Part shown: in pieces, positions 6,268 to 12,356 of the stretch
Layout: each line of letters begins with the position of its first letter
Position numbering within the stretch: the stretch's first letter is position 1
DNA from: a virus
Strand: one strand, 5' to 3'
Length of the DNA stretch: 23,987 nucleotides
Virus record (IMG/VR): IMGVR_UViG_3300025030_000416
Location: 1 to 23,987 of that record
The notes under the pieces: generated by a model
Seen by the model: the letters and a program-made list of their open reading frames with translations, nothing else
Told to the model about the DNA's origin: nothing
Databases searched by the model: none
Translations under genes and position numbers: made by a program

Positions 6268-6612
6268 ATGGGAATCTGTTGGTACTGTCATTGGGGATGG
6301 CCGAAACCCGTAGCCGATATTTACACGAGGGCTTGCGTTGCCCTGGGAGATGAAGACGGACACGCCTTGCACTACGGACCAGCACATATTGTTTGGGAAG
6401 ATGAAAATTTTGGCTCTGCCGAATGGTGCCTTGAGCACTTTGATGAATACTCCGAGAATTTGAGTGATACCGAAAAGACAGTTGTGCGACAGTCGCTTGT
6501 GGAACTTGTAGCTTTGCCATTGGATGTCCGAGATGTCGAGCCGGAAGATTACGACGATGAACATCCTGCACTATTTCCTCCCCCGGCTGATGTTGTGATG
6601 GTGAAGGTATAA
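6268..6612 (+). CDS. cassette 7: conserved cassette-type protein with CWYCHWGWPKPVA motif
   Basis: The N-terminal MGICWYCHWGWPKPVADIY is a pattern I recall from integron cassette proteins of unknown function. It is followed by HYGPAHIVWEDENF and an acidic C-terminus (114 residues in all). The start is the ATG at 6268 with GGAGG (6258-6262) five bases upstream, not the ATG at 6256, which overlaps that ribosome binding site. The two Cys and one His in the first residues may bind metal. The stop lies in the left core of A8. It is bracketed by two near-identical attC sites, as expected for a cassette from a homogeneous chromosomal array. Confidence 0.75.
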   Translation: MGICWYCHWGWPKPVADIYTRACVALGDEDGHALHYGPAHIVWEDENFGSAEWCLEHFDEYSENLSDTEKTVVRQSLVELVALPLDVRDVEPEDYDDEHPALFPPPADVVMVKV

Positions 6613-6663
6613 CGACTGAATTGACCGGCGCTTTTGGGCGTCCGGTCGAATGACTTGTTATGT
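6607..6663 (+). repeat. attC site A8 (57 bp), near-identical to A7
   Basis: Left core GTATAAC (6607-6613) and right core GTTATGT (6657-6663), with a stem identical to A7. It is the last complete attC of array 1. Confidence 0.9.
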
Positions 6664-6671
6664 AAGGTTTT

Positions 6672-6863
6672 ATGAATCTTATTAAATTTTTTCATTCCAT
6701 TCGGTTATTTCCTAAGTGCGGTGCTTGGATGATTGAGAAACGCCCAAACTACCAAGAAGAGGATCTGGATGAATGGGAAACTGTTGGTTCCCATATTTGT
6801 TACCGTTGGAAGTATCACGATGGATTACACCGATGTCATTGCGGAAAAATATTTCATACATAA
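6672..6863 (+). CDS. cassette 8: small Cys/His-rich protein, last of array 1
   Basis: The 63-residue product has Cys and His near its C-terminus (HICYRWKYHDGLHRCHCGKIF), a possible zinc site. The ATG at 6672 follows the right core of A8, with only a short TAAGG upstream. The stop TAA lies in ACATAAC (6858-6864), which resembles a left attC core as in the other cassettes. However, no palindrome or right core follows, so the downstream attC appears lost. Confidence 0.6.
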   Translation: MNLIKFFHSIRLFPKCGAWMIEKRPNYQEEDLDEWETVGSHICYRWKYHDGLHRCHCGKIFHT

Positions 6864-6864
6864 C
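6858..6864 (+). other. putative left-core remnant of an attC at the end of array 1
   Basis: ACATAAC contains the stop codon of cassette 8 in the same way that other left cores contain their gene's stop. No attC stem follows; phage sequence starts at once. A 7-base degenerate match is weak on its own. It gains weight from the orphan right half-site at 10497-10514. Confidence 0.35.
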
Positions 6865-6918
6865 AGTTTGGTAGGGAGCACAAAACAATCATGAATGGTA
6901 GAAGGAGGTGAATAAGTT

Positions 6919-7173
6919 ATGACTTGGCGGGGATGGTTACTAGCAGTGGTGTTAAGCATAGCAATTAGTTCCGCTGGATGGGCAGGGGGGCGGGATAGAG
7001 AATGTAGTGGGTATCGGGCCAGCACAGGGGATTGCGATAGAGACGGTAAACCGAACTGGAGGGACCCGGACTGGCAGGATAGGAATAACGAGGTTGAAGA
7101 TTATTATAGAGATGACGATGGAGACGGGATAATTAATTCGGTTGACCCAGTGGAGGATGAGGATGTCTCTTAA
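6919..7173 (+). CDS. secreted Asp-rich protein with thrombospondin type 3-like calcium-binding repeats
   Basis: The first 22 residues are a signal peptide (TWRGWLLAVVLSIAISSAGWAG, cleavage after AGWA or close by). The mature part has DCDRDGKPNWRDPDW and DDDGDGIINSVDPVEDED. These match the DxDxDG-N/D pattern of thrombospondin type 3-like or EF-hand-like loops that bind Ca2+. AAGGAGGTGA gives a very strong ribosome binding site. It is 84 residues long, the first phage gene after array 1, and overlaps the next gene by 11 bases. An exported role at the host envelope is inferred; a decoration or lysis-associated protein is possible. Confidence 0.65.
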   Translation: MTWRGWLLAVVLSIAISSAGWAGGRDRECSGYRASTGDCDRDGKPNWRDPDWQDRNNEVEDYYRDDDGDGIINSVDPVEDEDVS

Positions 7174-7513
7174 AGCCGGCGGTAGGAAGTTCAAAATTCT
7201 CTATGTAGATTTTCTGTGGCAGAAGGTTAGAAAGTACGGGTCAGAGAAACAAGATATAGACGAGGGATTAAAAAAAGAACTCTGGCCGATCTTAGAAGCC
7301 GCATCAGAGGCCGGGGAGGAGATACGGATAACGGACGATAGGGCTATGGGCGTACCACCAATTTTTTATTTAGCCGTGTCATTAAGTATACAGGCATACC
7401 TGGAACTTGCTCTAAAGACAGGTAAACCACTGGTGTTAAATAAACAGCCCAGTGCCGAGCAGGGGTACTCTCGTAAGGCGATGCAAGAATTAAAAAAAAG
7501 GGGTATAAATTGA
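7163..7513 (+). CDS. hypothetical 116-residue phage protein
   Basis: The start at 7163 is chosen because GGAGG (7152-7156) lies six bases upstream; the ATG at 7157 and a TTG at 7142 are less well placed. The protein is mostly helical and mixed in charge (VDFLWQKVRKYG, ELWPILEAASEAGEEI), with a Lys/Arg-rich C-terminus. No signal peptide or known motif is seen. It is tightly packed between overlapping neighbours, typical of one transcription unit. Confidence 0.65.
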   Translation: MSLKAGGRKFKILYVDFLWQKVRKYGSEKQDIDEGLKKELWPILEAASEAGEEIRITDDRAMGVPPIFYLAVSLSIQAYLELALKTGKPLVLNKQPSAEQGYSRKAMQELKKRGIN

Positions 7514-7749
7514 AAGCAATTGATATTGATGATGATCCTATTGATGATCCTATTGATCCCGATAGAGCAATAGATGTGAATTGGCGGAGATATTTTGCCG
7601 ATGTAGCCAACAGGGAAAAGGAGCATTTCTCCTATCCCTCGGCTTATACAGAACCCGAACCCGGAATGCCACCATATTGGTTAAGGTTCCGGGTTTTTGA
7701 TGTTGCGGGTACCGTGCGGACTAGGTCATGCATAATGGGAAAGAATTAG
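7510..7749 (+). CDS. small Asp-rich hypothetical protein
   Basis: It starts with TTG overlapping the preceding stop (TTGA), implying coupled translation. The N-terminus is a short acidic repeat (DIDDDPIDDPIDPDRAID), and the rest contains aromatic residues and a Pro-rich patch. It is 79 residues long. No family recognised. The non-ATG start makes the call less certain. Confidence 0.5.
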   Translation: MKAIDIDDDPIDDPIDPDRAIDVNWRRYFADVANREKEHFSYPSAYTEPEPGMPPYWLRFRVFDVAGTVRTRSCIMGKN

Positions 7750-7761
7750 AGGAGCGCGGAA

Positions 7762-8019
7762 ATGTTTAATCAAGGGCAGATAGTACGGCATAAATTAAGT
7801 CCACGTGTACATTTTTTGGTCTTGGGGCAGTTAAGCCCCGGGAATTATGTTTTACGGGTGGCGGCTGGGGAGGTATTAGATTTATCTCAAGTAGTAGTGC
7901 TCAATGAGATAGAGTTAGAAGGAGTAGAAGATGAAGGCGGGGAGAGGATTCCAGAGGCCGAGGACTATGACTGGGAGAATACCCCGGAACTAGGAATAGA
8001 TGACTTAATAGGGAGGTAA
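7762..8019 (+). CDS. hypothetical acidic protein with beta-rich N-terminal half
   Basis: Residues 1-45 of the 85-residue product look like a small beta barrel (GQIVRHKLSPRVHFLVLGQL, then NYVLRVAAGEVLDLSQVVVL), a shape common in phage accessory proteins. The C-terminal half is strongly acidic. GGAGCGCGG lies upstream of the ATG. Function unknown. Confidence 0.65.
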   Translation: MFNQGQIVRHKLSPRVHFLVLGQLSPGNYVLRVAAGEVLDLSQVVVLNEIELEGVEDEGGERIPEAEDYDWENTPELGIDDLIGR

Positions 8020-8023
8020 AAAG

Positions 8024-8296
8024 ATGAAGATAGGGATAAAAGCAGGAGAAGAAGTAGAACTTTCTTACAAGAGTTATTCTGGATACATGGAAGATACCCT
8101 TCTAATTACAGTTGAGGCTATGGGCGGCAACAAAACTAAGGAGTCTATTATTTCTATTAATAGGTATCCGATACTGAGGGTTTGTGATAAGGTTTTTGAA
8201 CTAATTTTAACGGCTCCAGCAGGGCGGAAAATATTTAAAAATACACTAATGAAGGTTTTGTTACATGAAGAAGATAGTCCGACAGAAGCGGAATAA
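8024..8296 (+). CDS. hypothetical 90-residue protein
   Basis: It begins five bases after the preceding stop, with GGGAGG as ribosome binding site. It is predicted mixed alpha/beta, with no signal peptide. The end overlaps the next gene by 32 bases in another frame. No family recognised. Confidence 0.6.
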   Translation: MKIGIKAGEEVELSYKSYSGYMEDTLLITVEAMGGNKTKESIISINRYPILRVCDKVFELILTAPAGRKIFKNTLMKVLLHEEDSPTEAE

Positions 8297-8552
8297 AGAA
8301 ATAGCCAAGCTATTTTGGGAAGAGCACTGGCCTAAGAAACGGATTGCTAGAACGCTAGGCTTAGATATTACAACGGTTAGAGATATATTGGGAAAGGAAG
8401 AAGCCCCACAACCTTTGACCACACAAGTTCCTATACAACCTTCTACTCAGGTAAAGAAAGAAGGTAAAAAGAAACTAGAGGACTATACCTTGGAAGAGGC
8501 AGAGGGGATAACCAAGCTGATAGAAAAGGTTTTAGAAAAAGTGGGAGGGTAA
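8265..8552 (+). CDS. small helix-turn-helix DNA-binding protein
   Basis: Residues about 8-42 form a clear helix-turn-helix (RNKEIAKLFWEEHWPKKRIA, then RTLGLDITTVRDIL), like the N-terminal HTH of transposase or sigma-like regulators. A Pro/Gln/Thr linker follows, then an acidic helical C-terminus. The 95-residue gene starts inside the end of its upstream neighbour. A regulator of this gene block, or a DNA-bound structural protein, is plausible. No target site was identified. Confidence 0.65.
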   Translation: MKKIVRQKRNKEIAKLFWEEHWPKKRIARTLGLDITTVRDILGKEEAPQPLTTQVPIQPSTQVKKEGKKKLEDYTLEEAEGITKLIEKVLEKVGG

Positions 8553-8600
8553 AGCAGATGGAAAGGTGGGGTATGTTAGAAAGGAAAAGGGAGGAGAATA

Positions 8601-9488
8601 ATGCAAGAGTTATATAGAGCAGTATTTATAACACAGATTTTTAGTTGCGAGCGGTGTTTCCAGGCAGTTAGAGAGGTGTTTACAAAGACCAGCGGACTAA
8701 CTATCGAAGAAGGTGAGACACTAAAACAGGCCAGCGAAGCCAAGAACCGGACTAATGTGTTTGGGAGAATGATTAAGGTTGCTCTCCCCGCAGAAAACCA
8801 GCGTCCAGAACGGGCTTTTTTGCACGGCATTATCCAGTATCGCACTATGCACAGCCTGGACATTATTTTTAGAGACAGTATTCTTAAAAAAGTTACTGGA
8901 GCGATATGCCATGAAGTCAGGATAGCTGTTGTAGGGCATGGGGAGACCAAGCAATATGTATTAAAACCCGGGATAGAACCTATTGACGAAACGGCACAGG
9001 TTAAGTTAGCTCACCAAAGCGATTATCTCGAGATAGAAAGCACCAGGAGGCTGCTGGAGAACCTAAGCAATAAAGAGTGGATAAGCGAGGGCGATTTACG
9101 GAGACGGTTTGAAGACAGTAAAGGCCATACTGGAAGCTACTGGAGCTTAGGGAACAAGATTGAAACCGCATTACGGGTAGGCTTTATACAGACGGCTCCC
9201 GATACGACCCAAATTATGTTTTCTATTACCAAGCTGGGCCTGAAATTCCTTAAAGGGGGGATAATGACAGTATTAGAACATGAAAGGGGCCTGGTGAGGG
9301 GACTGCATCTTGCGATCTTAGAGTGGAACGACGGTATAGCATCTTTGAAGGGATTAACGGCGGGATTAACGCAGAACATGACCCGGTTGCTTACTGACGG
9401 TAGTATCCAGGGAGAAGATAAAGAAGAGCGGGAGGCTTTTTTGGACGAACTAGACAGAAGCCGGGACTTTAGGGAAAAGGTAGAGTAA
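8601..9488 (+). CDS. hypothetical 295-residue phage protein
   Basis: GGGAGGAG lies six bases before the ATG. The protein is soluble. Residues about 130-220 contain helix-turn patterns (TRRLLENLSNKEWISEGDLRR, then a beta-hairpin-like ITKLGLKFLKGG) that resemble a winged-helix fold. The C-terminal 60 residues are highly charged helix. An early CERC pair could bind metal. I do not recognise the family. It is followed at 13 bases by another unknown gene. Confidence 0.65.
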   Translation: MQELYRAVFITQIFSCERCFQAVREVFTKTSGLTIEEGETLKQASEAKNRTNVFGRMIKVALPAENQRPERAFLHGIIQYRTMHSLDIIFRDSILKKVTGAICHEVRIAVVGHGETKQYVLKPGIEPIDETAQVKLAHQSDYLEIESTRRLLENLSNKEWISEGDLRRRFEDSKGHTGSYWSLGNKIETALRVGFIQTAPDTTQIMFSITKLGLKFLKGGIMTVLEHERGLVRGLHLAILEWNDGIASLKGLTAGLTQNMTRLLTDGSIQGEDKEEREAFLDELDRSRDFREKVE

Positions 9489-9500
9489 AGGAGGAATTTT

Positions 9501-10133
9501 ATGCTTTTAAAGGCAAAAATCAAGCAATATCAGGTAAAGATCGGTATAGGGCTGTTGTTAGGGGGATTGCCCCAGGATAAAAAAGCATTAGAATATCTTG
9601 CCGGGCATCCAGAGAGAGACGGTTCCTTAGCGGCTAGTGAGATGTTGGCTGATAATGCAGAGGAGCTTGAAGAAATTGAGGAAAAAAGAAGTAATAAGTG
9701 TATCTTTCGTAGAACGCCAGACGGAAAGCCTGCGGTTGACGAGCATCATGTCCGGGCTTTTGTCCGGGATGTGCTTAAAAAGCTGGAGTTAAATAAAAAA
9801 GCTCCGTGGAAAGGGTTCTGGATGAGCGTCCATACTGTTCCGATGCTGATTCCAGTTGAAGGAGAAGAGATTATAGAGAGCCGGGCATTCAAAGCTGGGT
9901 TTCCGAATCCTGCTAATATTGTTGTAGTGCATGAAGCGGTAAAAAACGCTACCCTTAGGTTCACACTGGAAATTCACGGGGATAATGGAGAGAAGGCTAG
10001 TATTGAAGATTTGCACTATATCTTTGAATACGGAGGGCGGTATGTAGGATTTGGGCCAGCCAAAACTAAGTCCATGAGTGAAACGCCTTATGGGATATTC
10101 ACTTGTCATAACCTTGTTCCTTCTCCTGAATAG
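9501..10133 (+). CDS. hypothetical 210-residue phage protein
   Basis: AGGAGG precedes the ATG by seven bases. The N-terminus is basic helical, the middle has an acidic helix (EELEEIEEKRS), and the C-terminal 110 residues look beta-rich. It ends near GGRYVGFGPAKTKSMSETPY, a glycine-rich closing pattern I have seen in conserved phage proteins of unknown role. No catalytic motif is visible. It is the last confident phage gene before array 2. Confidence 0.65.
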   Translation: MLLKAKIKQYQVKIGIGLLLGGLPQDKKALEYLAGHPERDGSLAASEMLADNAEELEEIEEKRSNKCIFRRTPDGKPAVDEHHVRAFVRDVLKKLELNKKAPWKGFWMSVHTVPMLIPVEGEEIIESRAFKAGFPNPANIVVVHEAVKNATLRFTLEIHGDNGEKASIEDLHYIFEYGGRYVGFGPAKTKSMSETPYGIFTCHNLVPSPE

Positions 10134-10227
10134 AAAAGGCTGAGGCCTAAGAACAGACCAGAAGGGAAGAGTCTTAGACCGAGGTATAGAGACGAAGGGC
10201 CATGGACTTGAAGGGAAGAGACTTGAT
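10134..10227. repeat. short intergenic stretch with two imperfect direct repeats
   Basis: GAAGGGAAGAG occurs at about 10161-10171 and again at about 10210-10220, each followed by a similar CTT-containing stretch. No gene or palindrome was seen. The second copy sits just before the ATG at 10228 and may act as a weak ribosome binding site. Confidence 0.35.
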
Positions 10228-10512
10228 ATGCCTTTGACTGGAATGGAAAAGACGAGATTGGCCTTAGATTGGATAAGAAAGGATGCCCAGGGAATTGTAG
10301 TTGAATATAGTGTTGATGATTACCCGAAAGACTGGGAACTAACCCCTGCACTTTGGGAAAGGTGGATAGTCGGAAAGCTCAAGGATGCAGGTGTTCCGAT
10401 CAAGGGTGTTTTGAAATTTTCGGGGCTTGAAAGTGGCACGCTGCATAGGCTGGACGACCCTGCTGATTTTGGTAGGGCGAAATGGGTTTGGGTACCTCCA
10501 GCCGCTTGTTAG
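10228..10512 (+). CDS. hypothetical protein whose C-terminus runs into an attC remnant
   Basis: The 94-residue product reads coherently to GRAKWVWVP. The last residues (PAAC) and the TAG stop are encoded by the right half of an attC site (10497-10514). The N-terminal half is helical, with TRLALDWIRKDA. The ribosome binding site is weak. The native C-terminus is probably lost and replaced by attC-derived sequence, so this may be a truncated gene. Family unknown. Confidence 0.5.
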   Translation: MPLTGMEKTRLALDWIRKDAQGIVVEYSVDDYPKDWELTPALWERWIVGKLKDAGVPIKGVLKFSGLESGTLHRLDDPADFGRAKWVWVPPAAC

Positions 10513-10514
10513 GA
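10497..10514 (+). other. right half of an attC site (left half missing), start of array 2
   Basis: The 17 bases TCCAGCCGCTTGTTAGG are identical to the right end of attC A5 (5446-5462). They include the right core GTTAGGA (10508-10514) and the outer stem arm CAGCC. No left core or matching left arm is found directly upstream, where the gene at 10228-10512 runs instead. Confidence 0.7.
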
Positions 10515-10521
10515 GGTAATT

Positions 10522-10755
10522 ATGGAAGGAAGCCGCATAGAAGCACAAAGGCAAAAGAATCTTCGGCGTTCAGAACTGCTGGGAAAAGTGTTTAGAATAG
10601 TTATTGTTGCAGGCAAAGCAGGACAGATTGGGTACAGGTGCTATCGCTCTAAAGGTATGAAGCTAAAATGTGGTCGTTGTGGGCGAGGGAATATTACGGT
10701 TGAATTAGGTTATAAATGCCGTGTTTGCGGGACGGAGGTAATACAGATTATATAA
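10522..10755 (+). CDS. cassette 9: small zinc-ribbon protein
   Basis: The 77-residue product is basic at the N-terminus. Its C-terminal half has KCGRCGRGN and, 14 residues on, KCRVCGTE. This is a classic four-Cys zinc ribbon (CxxC...CxxC), as in small RNA- or DNA-binding proteins. The ribosome binding site GGAGGT overlaps the right core of the attC half-site, and the stop TAA lies in the left core of A9. The exact role is unknown. Confidence 0.7.
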   Translation: MEGSRIEAQRQKNLRRSELLGKVFRIVIVAGKAGQIGYRCYRSKGMKLKCGRCGRGNITVELGYKCRVCGTEVIQII

Positions 10756-10839
10756 CGTAGAGGTCAGCGGCGGCGGGCCGCTGACTCCAGAATTGAAACA
10801 AGACGCGAACCCGCCGTTCGCTGCACCGCTTGGTTAGGC
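10750..10839 (+). repeat. attC site A9 (90 bp, longest of the window)
   Basis: Left core ATATAAC (10750-10756) and right core GTTAGGC (10833-10839). Inside are two separate hairpins: GTCAGCGGC with GCCGCTGAC, and GCGAAC with GTTCGC. The layout departs from the single long stem of the other sites. It may be a longer attC variant or a fusion of two attC halves. Confidence 0.7.
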
Positions 10840-10843
10840 CATT

Positions 10844-11197
10844 ATGAGTCAACGCTTGCACATCGGAAACACGAAAGACGAGTTCTACGACTGCGTGCTG
10901 GAAAGCGCGGATGGCGCAGAAGAAAAACTGCGGGCAGATTGGCTCGCGATGGGAAACGGATTCTATCTCGGGCCGTGGAAAATACGAATCGGCGACAAGA
11001 ACCTGTTCAAGGAAATCGAACCGATCATCGCAGGAATCTTCGAGGAACTTGGCAAGGAATACCCGGACGATGTTTGGGCGTTCTATGACGGCGAACGAAA
11101 CTTGGAGCATCCGACGCGCGAGGAGCTGGGCGCATGGCTTTGGCCTAACGCAGAGGTCAGCCGACGGCGTAGCCGGTCGGCTGGAGCGACTGGTTAG
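10844..11197 (+). CDS. cassette 10: hypothetical acidic protein whose reading frame runs through attC A10
   Basis: The 117-residue frame starts four bases after the right core of A9. Residues 1-100 read as a coherent soluble, acidic protein (NGFYLGPWKIRIGD, GIFEELGKEYPDD). The last 17 residues are encoded by attC A10, and the stop TAG falls in its right core. The gene is markedly G+C-rich compared with the phage genes. There is no clear Shine-Dalgarno. Family not recognised, though the WPNAEVSRRRSRSAGATG tail is simply translated attC. Confidence 0.65.
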   Translation: MSQRLHIGNTKDEFYDCVLESADGAEEKLRADWLAMGNGFYLGPWKIRIGDKNLFKEIEPIIAGIFEELGKEYPDDVWAFYDGERNLEHPTREELGAWLWPNAEVSRRRSRSAGATG

Positions 11198-11199
11198 CT
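11143..11199 (+). repeat. attC site A10 (57 bp)
   Basis: Left core GCCTAAC (11143-11149) and right core GTTAGCT (11193-11199) match consensus well. The stem pairs CAGCCGAC and GGC on the left with GCC and GTCGGCTG on the right. Confidence 0.9.
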
Positions 11200-11218
11200 A
11201 CGGAAAGGGGAAACTTTT

Positions 11219-11449
11219 ATGCATAAAGAAGAACTTATCTTTAAAGTAATTGAGCCTTCAGGAAAAGTCTATAAAATATACACAAACGGCAAAACTGAAG
11301 GGTTCGCTAAGGGTTCATGTATATTTAAGTATCATATTGGGTTGTTGAATCGTCAATTGGCTACTCAATATTTGGTCAATAAATCCCTTGCGTCATCATG
11401 TCCTGCAACAAAGGCAATATCATCAGAGCTAGGGGGATTGCAAGGATGA
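11219..11449 (+). CDS. cassette 11: hypothetical 76-residue protein, 3' end overlapping a reverse pseudogene
   Basis: The first 45 residues form a beta-rich unit (FKVIEPSGKVYKIYTNGKTE, GFAKGSCIFKY) of a kind I associate with cassette proteins of unknown function. The ATG follows a GGAAAGGGGAAA stretch. The C-terminal third overlaps the antisense remnant at 11376-11735 and may not be native. The attC that should follow this gene was not found, so it may be fused to the next cassette. Confidence 0.5.
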   Translation: MHKEELIFKVIEPSGKVYKIYTNGKTEGFAKGSCIFKYHIGLLNRQLATQYLVNKSLASSCPATKAISSELGGLQG

Positions 11450-11775
11450 CCGTTTCACCATAACCAAGGGGGTAATATGATGAATTTTTTATGTGGGCTT
11501 TATCAAAAGGGTAACCGAGAGCCTTACCCATTACATGCAAGAGGTCAATCAATAGATCAGCTTTACGGGGTGCCCATGATTCAAGTGGGTAATTTTTGTC
11601 CTGAAGGTGAGCATGATAAAGTTTCCATGCCGAAAGGACATCCTGCTCAAGCGATGTCTTGGGAAGAAATTCAACATCAATCATGTTTAGACTCTCGACA
11701 TGCTGAGGAGCCAGAGTGGATGAACGAGTAGACATGAGGTCTTTAAATATTCTTAATTTTCTTTCTCTGCCGCGA
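11376..11775 (-). pseudogene. cassette remnant: 5'-truncated DUF6680-like gene (reverse orientation)
   Basis: The minus strand reads KLRIFKDLMSTRSSTLAPQH then VESLNMIDVEF, AWKLYHAHL and LLIDLLHVMGKALGYPFDKAHIK. I recognise these as the core of DUF6680-type small membrane proteins, common in genomic accessory regions. Family members begin with a membrane segment before this core. Here that part is missing, because reading upstream past the only ATG (11735) the frame runs at about 11770 into the arm of a truncated attC. The C-terminus (ILAIPLALMILPLLQDM) also looks atypical. The overlapping plus ORF at 11477-11731 has a possible ribosome binding site but low-complexity sense. The family name is from memory and needs a profile search. 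Confidence 0.55.
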
Positions 11776-11809
11776 AGGCGGAGCGTCCGCGTTGACGCAA
11801 ATGTTAGGC
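11776..11809 (+). other. right half of an attC site (left half missing)
   Basis: Right core GTTAGGC (11803-11809) is preceded by a long arm, GGCGGAGCGTCCGCGTTGAC then GCAAAT, which has no complementary left arm or left core upstream. The deletion removed the left half together with the 5' end of the reverse DUF6680-like gene. Confidence 0.6.
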
Positions 11810-11826
11810 ATGGTAAAGGAGCGATG

Positions 11827-12276
11827 ATGAAAACGGTAGGTGATTACCTTCGCAAGCTGCAAGAGTTCCCGGAAGATTGGCCAGTATGGGTTTCAACGCA
11901 AGCCGGCGGCGGAATTTCCATTGAACACCGGGAGATAAACGGCGAGCCTGTAGTGGCCGTCTTTGGCAGCAACGGCGGACGTTTCGGCGAGAACCCGCTG
12001 ACCGACCAAGAGTACGAAAAAAAGTCCAAGTTGTTCCTTGGTCTGCGGCAGCAGGGTTACGAGTATACCTCAATCCACGGCGACCACCGACTGTATCGGC
12101 GAAGCGGAATGAACGATACCTGCTACGGCACTCACTTTGATAGACGCATTGTTGAACGCATGGTGGACGAAGGGCTGTTGCACGAAACCGAAGTGGATGT
12201 TGCGCGAGTGCGGCGTTGTACAGGGCAGGCGTTGACTTCATTGGTTTTGAAAAAGACGCCACTTATTACGAAATAG
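11827..12276 (+). CDS. cassette 12: hypothetical 149-residue protein
   Basis: The start is at 11827 (or the adjacent ATG at 11824), with AAAGGAG (11815-11821) upstream. The longer frame from 11716 crosses the attC arm and is rejected. The N-terminal 70 residues (TVGDYLRKLQEFPEDWPVWV, then GSNGGRFGEN) resemble small cassette or phage proteins of unknown role. The second half has GDHRLYRRSGMNDTCYGTHF and a helical EGLLHETEVD. It is G+C-rich relative to phage genes. No catalytic motif identified. Confidence 0.7.
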   Translation: MKTVGDYLRKLQEFPEDWPVWVSTQAGGGISIEHREINGEPVVAVFGSNGGRFGENPLTDQEYEKKSKLFLGLRQQGYEYTSIHGDHRLYRRSGMNDTCYGTHFDRRIVERMVDEGLLHETEVDVARVRRCTGQALTSLVLKKTPLITK

Positions 12277-12296
12277 CAAAGGGCAAATTAGGTGCT

Positions 12297-12356
12297 TGCT
12301 AACGCTAGAACTCACCTGCCGCCGCTTCGGCGGTCAGGTGTAGTGACTTGTTAGGA
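12297..12356 (+). repeat. attC site A11 (60 bp)
   Basis: Left core TGCTAAC (12297-12303) and right core GTTAGGA (12350-12356). The stem pairs ACCTG and CCGCCG with CGGCGG and CAGGT around CTT. The left arm, from AACGC through CACCTGC, is shared with A12. Confidence 0.9.

Larger units (their letters stand above)
4178..6864 (+). mobile_element. integron gene-cassette array 1 (no integrase in the window)
   Basis: Eight complete attC sites, 47-60 bp each, punctuate this region. Each has an RYYYAAC-like left core, an imperfect palindrome and a GTTRRRY-like right core, all in the same orientation. Between them are small cassettes of about 200-440 bp with one gene, or two in one case. Stops of several genes (4495, 4737, 5004, 5409, 6612, 6863) fall inside the left core, as is common in cassettes. 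No IntI gene or attI site is visible, so this resembles a cluster of attC sites lacking an integrase. It is flanked by phage genes on both sides. Confidence 0.88.

Noticed and set aside
8558-8617. 19-codon ORF before the 295-residue gene
   Set aside because: It is too short, overlaps the next ribosome binding site, and lacks its own convincing signal.
10443-10514. Possible complete degenerate attC using GGCTGG (about 10449) as left arm
   Set aside because: There is no RYYYAAC left core, and the stretch reads as coherent coding sequence, so only the right half is counted.
11477-11731. Plus-strand ORF opposite the DUF6680-like remnant
   Set aside because: The minus strand carries recognisable family segments; the plus product shows none.
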